Positions 11,866-23,850 of a DNA stretch of 64,000 bases are shown here, piece after piece. The first letter of the stretch is position 1, and every line of letters begins with the position of its first letter. The notes beneath the pieces are model-generated. The model was not told the DNA's origin, made no database searches, and worked only from the letters and a program-made list of their open reading frames with translations. The stretch lies in NCBI RefSeq assembly GCF_021155765.1, contig NC_060108.1, positions 14,533,025 through 14,597,024 on the forward strand. Reading direction: 5' to 3'. The position numbers and the translations under genes were made by a program. Origin of the DNA: Diprion similis. Its lineage: Eukaryota > Arthropoda > Insecta > Hymenoptera > Diprionidae.

Positions 11866-13900
11866 TGCGTTCCTCCCTGCGGATCGGCAAAGTTGTCGGC
11901 TCGATTAGCATGACAAGGCGGGTGGCGCAGGGCTCTGCAAACGGGCTGAAGGGCGAACGGATGGACTGCGGCCCTCGGAGACGGCAGTATTTTTTATCTA
12001 GTCACGGTCAACTGGCTTACGAGCCTCCCTCCCCGCCCTCCGTTATTAGCGCAGGCTGGTATAGTCACGGCCGTGATCGGGTATCGGGAAACTGACTGCG
12101 GCGACGCGTGTATGCGGCCACATAGACACACGCGTGCAGGCGTGTCAGCCTCGCTACGGAAGCGGCGACGGTGCTGCAGGGGAGTTGACTCGATCGGGTG
12201 GTTTTATCTTTTTAGTATTATTGCGTGCTGCTGGACGCTGCGGGCTGTAGCTCGACTGCCCTGCCCCAAAGGATTTCTTCGATACTACCCCCGACTCTAC
12301 CCCCTAAGCCAAAAGACTCCACGGCTCGGGTCCTGCAGGGTTGAGATCTTGGCTTCGATCGCAGTACACAGGTTTGTGTGTGTACGTCAGGATTTTGTTA
12401 TACATGCTTCGAAAATCGGGGAAATTGGGAACAGTTTGAGAACTTGTAAGCCATCCACTGTAGTGCAAAGGCAAAGGCAGGGAATCTTATTGAGATTAAT
12501 CTGGTGTATAGGATTTTGTAGATATGGCATGTTTGGAATGATTAAAGTCCGAATTGACGATTCGGGTGTTCCGTTTATATTCTCTGTAAATTACATTATG
12601 CTTCGGAGGATTGAAAAACCTGATTTATGTGTGTACCTGCATATTGGACTGTACATGCCATGCTATGTCTACTATGCAGTCGAACTCACAGATGGTCGAT
12701 CGTATATGATGGACTTCCATGTGTGCAACTAATACAAGTGCATTGATATGTACGTGTATATATGTGATTTGAGCAGACGCACGTAGCACTTTTCCGGTTT
12801 CGACGCGGCTTCGGGACCAAGTAACCTACCTATACCGTCACTTACCCTACCTATCTATCATTTCCGGCTCGTACTCGTGCAGATTTGCCAAACTGTTTAC
12901 TTCTGGAGAACGCACACGAACACTAAATACCTATAATATACCTACTAGTAAATTACTTTTATTTTACGAAAACATTTTTCACCAGATTTTCTTACAATAA
13001 TTCAAATGCCACAAACATACCTGGAATCGTTCGAAATATGAAATATTGAACAAATCCGTTGCGCATACTCGAGACATGATATATTCCACGGATATCAATA
13101 TAGACTTTCATAATATGAATGATCTGATATATCTACTATACGCATATATATGATACTGAAAAGGGTGCACATTTGTGATTTCGCATCGTATAGGTACATA
13201 CATCTATGGACTATGCGTCTACGTATGTATATGTCGATCGCCTTCATGGCTCCTCCATAAAGATAGCACGAAGCCATCAGATAAGTCTCATACGGAGAGA
13301 CTAGAAGGAGGCAAAGACAAAGATAGAGAAAGAACGAAAGCGATATACAAGATTGAATGTATAGGCATATACATACAACCATGTATCTTCGTGTATCAGG
13401 ACGTTGCAGAAATAATCGATGCTTCAGTTTTTCTTTTCTTTTCTATTTTTTAAACTTCCGTTCGCAATTTCACGTTTTGACACAAATTCCGAAAATCTCA
13501 AAATTGGTCTTTAATCTACATTCTACATACGTGTAAAACATATAAAGTAGAAGAACTGACTCGATGAAAAGAAAAATTAGTAACTCTGTTGAAGTTTCTT
13601 TTCGTGTGCATATAATGTGCGTTAGACTCGATCTAATCTCGGATCTAATTCTTTCATTCGACGGGATGAATTTCAGTCACTTATTTTCAACGTTATGGAG
13701 CAATGATCATAAGTTGTAAGTGGATCAATTGAAAATCGGCAAAGAGAGAGTTCCTACCCTCACCACATACAATTGTGTTGCCAAATATTCGAAAACTATT
13801 TTGTTACAATAAAAGCAGGTAATAATTTGTCTGTTAGACATGTTTGAGCTGATTTTCAAGTCAACTAAAAATCGAGTCTAAGTCTGCTAGTGTACGGCAG
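11866..13900. other. Intergenic; one long but unconvincing open frame
   Basis: Contains a 219-codon open frame at 12,073-12,732 (+) that opens at GTG. Its sequence has no recognisable domain, is rich in Cys/Arg in its GC-rich half, and has no start context or splice support. I treat it as chance or non-coding RNA. Nothing else here looks coding. Confidence 0.45.
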
Positions 13901-13921
13901 GTGGCGCTAACGGCGTACCTG

Positions 13922-14052
13922 TATAAACCATAAATGTTATATCGAGCAAGCTTCAGGCACGGCAGTTATTTGCCAAAGTGTGTTCATAATCGTGAGATAA
14001 AAGTGATTGAAAGTGTCTCAACAGCCGAAGTTTGGCCGAATATCCTTAAAAG
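13922..14052 (+). promoter_or_regulatory. Candidate TATA promoter plus short 5' leader exon with strong donor
   Basis: TATAAA at 13,922-13,927 is followed about 33 bases on by an arthropod-like initiator (TTCAGG, A at 13,955). About 100 bp of leader then ends at an excellent splice donor, TTAAAAG|GTAAGAAG, at 14,052/14,053. No ATG-opened long frame sits in it, so it would be a non-coding first exon, either of a long-intron gene (the next + strand gene is the channel at 35,595) or of a lncRNA. This is inference from spacing and motifs only. Confidence 0.3.
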
Positions 14053-17000
14053 GTAAGAAGTTTTATCTCATCCGCAAATGTACAAAAATTCTGATGATGA
14101 TATGAAAACATAACCTTATCAGTGACGCGTCGGTACGTTCGAAGGTACGTTTTACACTTTCGTATTGATTTATCAATACTTTCTTACTCGCGGAATCCAC
14201 CGATTTTGCGGCGACGACGATGAGCATGCTTCAATGGTACTTAGTAAATCTGTAGATTAAATAGTATTTTGTAGCCGGAAAGGATAGAGGCAGTTTCAAT
14301 GATTGTGAACAAAGTTTGACCCCCCGCGATCCTCGCCAAGTTAATCGCCGATGTTTTTCATGTTTCCAGTCTAGTGTAATCTACGAGTACGAGTAGGTCT
14401 TTTGGTTTCATTATTCTATAGAATGAAAATTTTATATTCAGATTGCTGATAAGTAGCAAAAATTCGTTTCCCTCGGCTGCTCAGCCGGAATTTTTCGTAA
14501 TTTTTTTCTCTGTAACTGAAAGTCGTTGAATTCAATGGAAGATTTAAAAAAAAGATGAATTTCGTTTTTTTTTTTAAGCAGTAAATCGTACAATTATTCA
14601 ATATTAAAATTACTACCTTACAATGTCTAAGGTGCTCATTCCAAAAACGGAATTTCGTGCATCAAAAAGATTAAAATATATTATGCGTTTTTATTCAACC
14701 CTAATAATTATCACAAATTAATTGAACTGCCCGTGCAAAGACGGTGTTGGCGTACAGTAACGGGGAACCCTCATCCACAAAAGGCTAAAAAGAACAAATT
14801 ACTTCGACCGAATATTATACGTCTATAGTATAATCAAAGGTTATAATACCGCGTCGGACGAAGCGCGTGCCAACACTTACTAATTGGCGTATGAATGACC
14901 GACGCCGGATCCACACGGACAAGTTATATAATAATGCGAAGGGGTGGATGTATTATAGTATAACTATAGGAAGTTGAGCGTTTACGCGATTCATAAAATA
15001 AAGTCACCCATGCAGCGTGAGCGGCCACGTCGGAGGACCTTGTTCCGGGCAAGAAAGATGGTCCGTAGTTTTTATGGGTGTCGATGATGTTACAGATTCG
15101 GGCCGTAAAAGAAAATTTACTGTGACCCATCCTGGCTGCGCGGTGTCGCCCCCATCCCCCAACCCCCAACCCTTAGCGCCCCTCCTCCACCCAGTCATCC
15201 ACCCACCCATCCATCCATCCGTCCATCCATCCATCCGCTTCCCTTGATCGCACATTGCGAGGCAGCTATAAGCTACGCCAGTGTCGAAGTCTGATATCGG
15301 CGGCTCTGCGTGCAGGATCGTTTCGCGGACGAATTCTGTACGAATAACGTGTATGATATGCGATAATACATGTATATCTAGACCTCGATCTAGACTATAG
15401 AAGATGTAAAATGAATGTCGTACTACAATTTGTATGTTTTGTACCTACATAGAATACTATTGTGTTTGTTTAAAGCAGAGTTCAAGACTATGCTTATAAC
15501 ATAGTTATATTCATTGATGATTAACGTTTTTCTTTTCTATTCACGTGGTTTTTATTATTTTTTTTTTTTTTTTTTTCAACTGAGTCTACATACCTAGATC
15601 AAATTACAGCTGGTACGCATTTTTTATTGCGATTCATTTAACATTTGGCTGTGTAATTGCTGACGTTAAGTTTACAGTTATAGCATTAAAATTCCTCTTC
15701 ATTGTGTGTGATATCATGTATACCTATTTCTAATATTTTCCTCTAAGTTTAAGCCTCGCAATGTGCATATTTATGCCAGTACAAGGGAAGTGTGAAAAGC
15801 AATTACGGGGATTCGGTTGTTGAACGAGGTCAAGTAGCTGCATGCAAATACTCCGACGTATGTACCGCCACCCGGAGTCCAGCCGAGCTTTATTTTCCAT
15901 GTAAATATACATAGTTTACGTGTAAAGCTCGCCGGAGATCAACCGTGTCTGTCCGTTTTGCTTCCTTGTTTTTCTTTTCTAATTCCTCTCGCTTCCTCTC
16001 GGTGTCTCAGTCCCTTGGGCAAACAAGTACAGAGATGAAGCCCTACGTGCGTGAGCCTCGCGACTCCCAGAAGCCCCGGTGATGTGGTATTAGATCGCAT
16101 CGATAGATTTTATATATATGTATACATATATATAACCATACGTACAGTCGAGACATACACAGCCCTGCAAACAGGACTGCACTAACCGTGCGAGTATCGG
16201 TATTCGTGTCCCAAAGTAACTAGGCAACATCTCGAAAAGTTTAGGAAAATCTCAGGAAAAAGTTTAAGTTTCTATTCTGTATTATATATTATGAGCTGGT
16301 GAAAGGGAAGATTTATCGTGACTTCGAACGGTGACGGTTCGAAAAGTTTGAACACGTTGCCTTTGGATTTGACAACATTAATGTATGAGAAAAAGGTGGA
16401 GAAAAATAGATTAAAAAATCTATAAGATCGAATTGCTTGATGGTAAGAAGCTAAAAAGTAAAAAAGTTGTGAGAAAATTGGATTCTTCTTTCAAAATCGT
16501 GAACAAAATGAATGGAAACTCATGCATTTCAAAAATTGAGTCGACACACTGGCGTTCGTGTTATTGCGTCGAGTATAAGGCTCGTGTCACGGAGCTGTAG
16601 AACCGGCGACGGTTAATTGGATCATACTTGACTCGAGTCTCGACAATAAGCTCTCCTCGCGCCTGCCTCCTCGATCGGAACACCCGCGAGGAGTTTGCAA
16701 TCCCTGCAGCAGGTCCTGCGCCCTGGAGTGTGCGTGAAACTGCACGGCAAAGGATGGAGCGTTATGGATGGATACGGCGCGAGCGAGGGTCACGGGTCAG
16801 AAGCTCCGTCGCCTCAATAAATCGTCCCGTGCCTTATCACGAGAAAGAGAGAGAGGGAGAGAGAGGAAGGGGCGCGCTCAACGGAGGGTGGCTTAAAAAT
16901 TGTTTAAAATAGGCAGTAAAGGGCATTTAAACGGTCCCAGGACGGCGAACGCCGAGGGGCACGTATAGAGATCTGGGCATTGGCGCGACGGGCGCACAAA

Positions 17001-19138
17001 GTGAATCGAATTCTCGGCGTGTATACGGGGTAACAAGAGGTCGGGGGTGAACCCGGCGTCCCGGTAACGACGCTAATCCGGTCGTCACCCGTCAACATCG
17101 GCCGCCCGTTAGCGCGAGAACCGGTCCAGCTCAACTGTTGAATGTCACGCCACCCGCGACCCGCCGTGTGACGCGAGAGCGACACCCTCTTGTTTCCACC
17201 CCCACCCCCCTCCTGGCAGAGAGAGAGTGAGAGAGAGAGAAGTGTAACCCGCGGAGTGTGCTTGTAGAAAGGCGATACATTCAGAGGATGTAGGCTTGTG
17301 TACGAAGCCTGTTATGCGATCCGCAAATACAGCTCCTGCAGGAACAAGGCTCGTTAGTACGGCAAAATCGGACCGCTGCAACTCCTTTGAATTAAACTTT
17401 AATACAATATAGACGGTGGTATATACCTGCCTATATATGAGTTTGTTCCGATATTATTGCTGTTATCAGCTGGGTGTGATGCGAGAGACTTGCATAGATC
17501 GATTTTTTACGGCGTGTGATAAGACGACACAATGCCAGAGCACCCGGATATATGCAGGTTCAATAACAAGATTGGCCGCATGCAGATATATATAACGGGG
17601 GATATCCACGCCTGCAATATCCACAAGGCATAAATGTTTTACATGCAATAAGGCGATCGCCACCGGTGGACAGAACTGCCCGCAGGCCAGTTTTATTGCC
17701 CCACATTTATGCCGTCGGGGAGTAAGCGAGACGCCGCACGTCGTCGTCGAAATCTTTCTTCCCGATCAAAGAAACCACTCTAAGGGGAGTGAAAAAACCG
17801 CTCATATTAATTCTTCCACCTTCGAGCTGTGCGTGATATATATTAGTCTAGTATGGCAGCGGTAAAAATACAAGAAATATTTTCAAATTTCGATTTTCGC
17901 GACAATTTTTTTCAATTCGTTGAACGTAAATTTTTTAAACCAATTGGTCCTGTTCCCTTATAACATTATACATAAAGTACATTGTTACTCTTCAAAACTA
18001 CCTCTAAATCATCTCTAGATGTGTTCAGAAAATAATTTGAAGTAATATATATATACCAATGAGTTGCCGCACTTGTAAACTGCATAGCTTTCCGCAGTTT
18101 AAAGTTCGAAAAAAAAAAAAATAATAATTAACTTGCTAACCCTGCAGTATATGTATATATCCGTACAGTGTTTCAGTATACATATAGACAGTGCCTATGC
18201 CTATATTATATACGTTATACCTCCTACACATAGTTTCGGACATCGGAGACGTTCGGAGGATTTATGGCGGTCAATTTATTGAATTCGGGTATATAGCCGA
18301 TGCGGAGTTGCTCCCGTAGGATTCGTGGGACGAGGCCTGTTGTCTCCTGCTAAATCTTTGACATTCTATATATTTAATATGTGTCTGCTGCCCGGACGGG
18401 GGTCGAGGGCCCCCCTCGTATCCGCGCGACGCGCCGCGACGCGGTCCGGCGCCTCTCGGTGTAAATCAAACCAGAGATATTAGCCGTTTTTGTTGAGCGG
18501 GCAGCCACGCCGCGGGGACCGTAATTGTTTTTACGGATTATAAATTTCAATTTTGGAACGCGCCCGCGTTTCTTGCCGGATATAAACTTTTTTCCTCCTT
18601 CCACCATCCCCGTCGACCCCGTGGACCGTGCAGCTCCAGGATCACGAGATCACCGGCTCTCTTCTTCTCGCTCCTCAGCTTCTCGAATGCGCAAAATTTA
18701 TTGTACATTAATACCGCGAGACTTGATTTAGATTAATTGATGCCAGTGACGTTGATCACATGGCGGCATGTATCAACGCATAACTTCAATACATTGTACA
18801 CCAGTGGATGTATCGCGTGGGCGTATAGATAACGAGCTAAGTACGAGTGTATGGTTGAGTAGAATCAGAAGCAACCGGGGGAACTTAAGCAGCGTGGCAA
18901 CCACTTATCTCACTTTGGCAACAAGGATGCAAGTCACCGCGTTACGGCGCTCACTACGCGATAGGAAGACGTTGACGTGAATTAATGGCAGCTTAAAGTC
19001 CTGGGTAGCCTTAAATATTAATTAAGTCGACCCCAAAATATCTTCTTAACCCGCCCTCGATTCTCCCTCCCGTGAATTTCCCCGCCTTTCGACTTCCCTC
19101 CTTATATTCGATATTTCTCCCCCGCCGCAGCCTCATGG
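14053..19138. other. Intergenic stretch, no supported gene
   Basis: Contains a CCAT-rich tract at about 15,208-15,235, a T run at about 15,557-15,577, a GC-rich island at 16.6-17.2 kb with GAGA tracts, and another at 18.37-18.68 kb. Open frames on both strands are short and overlap each other as expected for GC-rich non-coding DNA. Confidence 0.5.
15208..15235. repeat. (CCAT)n microsatellite
   Basis: Tandem CCAT units interrupted once by CCGT. Confidence 0.85.
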
Positions 19139-19186
19139 CCTTATAGCCTTATAGCCTTATAGCCTTATAGCCTTATAGCCTTATAG
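19139..19186. repeat. (CCTTATAG)6 minisatellite
   Basis: Six perfect tandem copies of an 8-bp unit, CCTTATAG. A tract this uniform is recent or frequently homogenised. Confidence 0.95.
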
Positions 19187-19852
19187 CTCCGTCGAGCAAT
19201 TATACAATACACTCCGATATTCGCGCCCCCTCATCCTGCTTGGCATTTGGTATCTGTGTGCCGGTGTATTAACACTCCCGCAATCGCACCCCTCGTTCTT
19301 TATCGTATCTAATTCTCAAGGTATAGCAATCGTCTGCGATTACAGCTCTGCGTGTGTGCATGTATATGTATATATTACATGTATAGGGACTAGAGATTTT
19401 CATGTCAATTTAATCACGCGTTCCATGTTCGACGTATAATCTATCGCAGGTTACCGTCAGCTTATAGTGTAGCGCTAATTAACAGCTCAGTTTTTTTTTT
19501 TTTTTACCCCATTCGGTATAATATTGTTATATTTATTCGACACATGGTTAAATTGCAAGGAAAAAAATGCTCTCGAGTATTTAATTGTTTTTGCGTTCTA
19601 TATGGATATTTTTAACACAAACTATAATTTATCCTTATATAAGTATCGAAACTTTTCATTGATGAACATCGATTTTTCTCATAGTTCTAACATTTTGAAA
19701 TTAGATGAGATTTTTTTTTCTGTACTTTCTGAGTTCCTTTGACGCCAGTTTAAGACATTTTCTAAACTCCAGCTGTAGAGAAATTTTGATTGCAGTGTGG
19801 TTTGAAAGGTTATTTTCAATGCAGTAATTTGTCAATAAAAAATACAAAATAC

Positions 19853-20040
19853 GGGGGTGGGGGTCAAAACTTGGAAGGATGAACATTTCGAATGGTCAAT
19901 ATATCGAAATTTCAAACTTGCGAGAATTAAATAACAAAAGATGAGTTATTCAAAATCTTTTGTTACTTTATTTTTCCATGCTTGAAATTTCAATATATCG
20001 GCAATTCGATGTATTGACTCTTCCAAATTTGACACCGACC
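19853..20040. mobile_element. Palindromic MITE with 8-bp direct repeats (hAT-like), family D
   Basis: An almost complete palindrome of about 188 bp. Both arms begin GGT.GG.GTCAAA, run through TATATCGAAATTTCAA or its near-mirror, and meet around 19,945 near AACAAAAGAT. The same 8 bases, CAAAATAC, flank both ends (19,845-19,852 and 20,041-20,048), as expected for a target-site duplication of a hAT-type transposon. The left end carries three extra G. No ORF, so it is non-autonomous. Confidence 0.75.
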
Positions 20041-20048
20041 CAAAATAC

Positions 20049-22357
20049 AATAAATATTTGACGATGAATTCAGTCGGAGTAAAAGACTAGGTTTTTTCTT
20101 TCGAATTTGTTCATTTATAAGAACGTATCGTTAGACTAAAAATTATTAAAAATTCACGAGAAAAAAAATAATAATAACGATCTCGCAATACTTAGTATTA
20201 ATTTCATGTCTTTGTTTCACCGAGTACCTATACAATGTCCAGCCATACTGTGATACCTCCGTGTAGAACGTACATTATATTACGCGTCGTACACTACGTG
20301 TAACGTGCAAAAACCGAGATATCAAGAGGATGGAGTTACAGACGGATTCTGATGAACCGTCTGCATATTATTACACTGTTGTATAAAGTATAAGGTGCAC
20401 AAGTAGGTATAACGTGTACATATATAAGTATACAACACATCGGGAAGACCGGTACCCGGTAGCCGTAGGATTATCGGGTGAGGTCGGTCTACGGTGCAGG
20501 GCAAACAGTGATCGTGGCACAGCAACGCGGCTGTGCGAATCAAGTTGCGGTCTGGGTCCCGTGTCGGGTCCCCGGGGATCGTTTCTCGAGGTTAAAAATA
20601 CAGCGCGATAATGTCCGGTCGTCGAGGGCATCGGATTCCGATTCATCGCGTCTCTCCCGCGGGCTGCAGAGCGAGGGCGATGCGAGGGCTCCAGGCTCCA
20701 GGCTGAATTGGGGATGAGGCAACCAGGGCGGGTCCGTCCGCGCCGACCGCACCGACCGACGGCATCCCCGAGGAGTAACTAACCGAATGAGAGTCGGGAC
20801 GGCCGGACCGCGTTAAGGTAATGTCCCATTAGTATGTGGCCTCCGTCGCCACCCTGCACAACCCCCGTTCACGCACCCTGCCGACGACCTGTCAATAGAC
20901 GGCTTGTTACCGCGACAATGATCGGATGGATACCCCGCTAACCCTCCAGGTACACCCTCTCATCTATATCTAGCTGTGCTTGTGTAGGTGTTTTTGTCTG
21001 TCGTGCGAGGTATGTATATATATATACATAAGACCCTCTTACAGGGGGAGGTGGTATATAAAGTATGAAACACGTTGCCAACACAGCATGATTGTAGTTT
21101 TGGTTTTTGGTGAATGAAAGATGATTATAGAAATGCATTGTGCAGGATTATTGGTAAACGACTTGTAGGGAATAATAATGCATAGGTAGTATAATATTTG
21201 GTTGAACAAGTATTTTATTGTCCTCTTTTGGATACACTTTAGTTTCTGCAGGTTATTTCTTACGATTAAGATATGTACAGATTCATTACTGACAATGAAC
21301 TCGGGTTCACGACGGTGAGTCGAGAGTATCTAGGTACTCGTATGCTGCTACTTTTTATTAAATGTAATTGAAGTTGAAGTTTAGTCCTAAACTTTAAATC
21401 TCAAAGATTGAAATCAATGAAAACGATCTACTGAACTGTATTTAGTTCCTGTATAGACTGTAGTATAAATTCATTCACAAAGAATGCACATTTTTCTCGG
21501 CATCTTGTTATAACTAGAACACCGAGCTTGAACACTCTTTGCACAACTTAAATACTTGAGAATTAGATCGAGCTGTATGGAAGCTGTAGTCAGTCCATCA
21601 TACATAGTTCCGCCTATACTTGACCTCATGTCTCGGGAAATTCGGAATGTCACCAAGTACACCAGCTCCATCGGTAAACAGAAAAAAACGGAAATGAATA
21701 AAGAGCTCAGTCACGCTGCAGGGAAGTATCCTACGATATAGAGTACATAGTACGGCAAAAATACGAATATTTAGTTTTGAATCCACCCTCAACATTCTAC
21801 ATTTCTGATGGGTTATATCGACTTTTCACACACTGTTCCATATTTACACTATACTCTGCAGTTTTACCTGCATTCGACCAAATAATAATGTCTTTCCTTC
21901 CATACGTATAGGTGGATACAAGTGTACACGGTGGTGTTTAGCGACGGGTGGAATAGCCGCGGGGCGATCGCAGAGCATCTGAGTCTTATCGCACTCGCGG
22001 GGCTATCCAGAGATCTTCAAGTGTCGGCCGGATCGTGATCAAGTGGGCCGTCATGGCGACGACAATAAAGCCGAGCCTGACGAGCGACAATACATCGAAC
22101 CCAAGTGAAGTAAGTAGCGCTGCGCTTTTGTCCGAGAACGCGCTCCGAGTCACCGACACCAGTGCACGTTCGTCCGGGGAATCGTGCTCGAGGTTTAGGT
22201 ACGCTGTAATCCACGTAGTCCTGGTTTGAGGATGACGAGGACCTGCAGGAGTGCGCACAGCTATCCATTGGCATCGAACCAGCGGATGTACCCTCTAGGT
22301 GTAATCCGTTTTCATTCGTCCTGACTGAACAATCCGGGGTCAAAGTTATGAAGATAT
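20049..22357. other. Intergenic stretch, no supported gene
   Basis: A CpG-rich island lies at about 20.44-20.96 kb and AT-rich DNA elsewhere. Several overlapping short frames occur in the island on both strands; none has domain or splice support. Confidence 0.5.
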
Positions 22358-22550
22358 CCCGGGTTATTTCCGTAACTCGCCTATAGAGTCCCCTAATTAT
22401 AGGCAAATCAGGGTACAAATCGACTCTGATTGTCAGCAGCTGCGAGTTTCGCCTGAGCGAGATCAGCCGCGTGCTAACAAAAGAGCAGCGGAACTGCTCA
22501 GAGTGAACTCGTACCTTGATTTGCCTATCATCAGGCGTCCCTATAATAGG
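22358..22550. mobile_element. MITE-like foldback element, family A, copy 2
   Basis: A second copy of the 4,937-5,127 element. The left arm opens CCCGGGTTATTTCCGTAA and carries CCCCTAATTATAGGCAAATC. The middle shares TTTTGTTA-like and CTGCTCAGAGTG words with copy 1. The right arm has TTGATTTGCCTA but breaks off near 22,550, so the outer right terminus is lost or diverged. Confidence 0.75.
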
Positions 22551-23837
22551 AACTTCAACGCTTATTATTATTCGAAAATTTCTTTTCCATTACGAACCGT
22601 ACTATGATGTATGTACATCAGTCCCCTTGCAATATTTCTATAATAAGACTGAGTGACACTCTCGGCTTTTTGCTTCTATAGTTTCTCCGACGTAAAGTAA
22701 TCGACGTGGTCGTCTATCTCACGTACATATAGCCCTTGCAATTGGGGGAGACGGAGGTAGAGTGGTTATGAGTTAGTGGCGGATTGGAGCGGATTGACTC
22801 CTGCCGTATTAAACCCGTCCGAAACTATATAATACTACGATCCGTAAGTTTATACGGCAAAGCCTATCGCGCGTGTACGATATAACATGGTATACAGTTA
22901 TACGGGCACGCGTGCAGCAAGCGAGAGTATATATAAAGTCCCCAAGCCGATCCCCGTGATCTCGATCCAGCGATTCCGTGCGGGGATTTACCACCCTCGG
23001 CCTGCCCATCTCATATATTTCATAAACTGATAGATTGTTCCCGCGTTCCTTGCGGGGGCGACACTACCGTGGCACCCCGAACCGTTCGCTCTCCGATCGA
23101 CGATCCATTTTAGCTTCTTCTATACTGGAGGCGCTGGTCGTTAGCGGGACAATTAGATGATGCACCTCTGGGATCCTGGGGCCCAAAAGAATCGTGTAAC
23201 AATCCCTGAGACAAATGGCGCCAGCGATTCTGGAACCAATAACGCTTAACGCGGGACGCGAGATGCTCAACGCCTGCAGGATTCATGGTTTGTTGATGGC
23301 CGAAGAAAAGTGCTGCAGGAACCGAGGAAGATGAGCTGGACACCGAAGAAACGACGCGTTACTGATTAATAACTCGAGGCTGGAAAATCACGAGGAGAAT
23401 TCGACTAGCGAGAAAATGGCGCCGGATCGAGATCTCGCCGGGATTGAATATCCCTAGAAATCAGTGGGCGATTGTCCGCGGCCACTAATCAGCCGGGCTC
23501 GTCCACCCCCGCCCCTGACCCCCCGTCTTCAACCTAGTACTCGTCTCCGAGGCGGGGGCGGACAGAGCGGCCGTTAGTTCGGAAGCGGCGCTAACTTGAC
23601 TTCACTAACTGGCAATCAGATCGCCTCTGTTGGGACAACAAACCCCCCCGCGTTTCCACCTCGCCTTCCCGACCCACAGCGAGCTCTTTATTTATCGAAG
23701 AACTTTCCCGGGGTTAAACAGCACTAAATCCTTCCTCCCCTTTGCTATAGCGACGCTTCTCGGGAGAGGAAAAAACAGAAGCTTAATTGCCTGAAGTTTG
23801 CTCGCTCGTGCCCTATTGATTGGATAACGATGATCAT

Positions 23838-23850
23838 CCCCCCCCCCCCC
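23838..23850. repeat. Poly-C homopolymer run
   Basis: Thirteen consecutive C on the + strand; prone to length error in sequencing. Confidence 0.9.

Noticed and set aside
12073-12732. 219-codon + frame
   Set aside because: Opens at GTG, no domain, odd Cys/Arg-rich composition, no splice partner. Kept only as a note in the intergenic entry.
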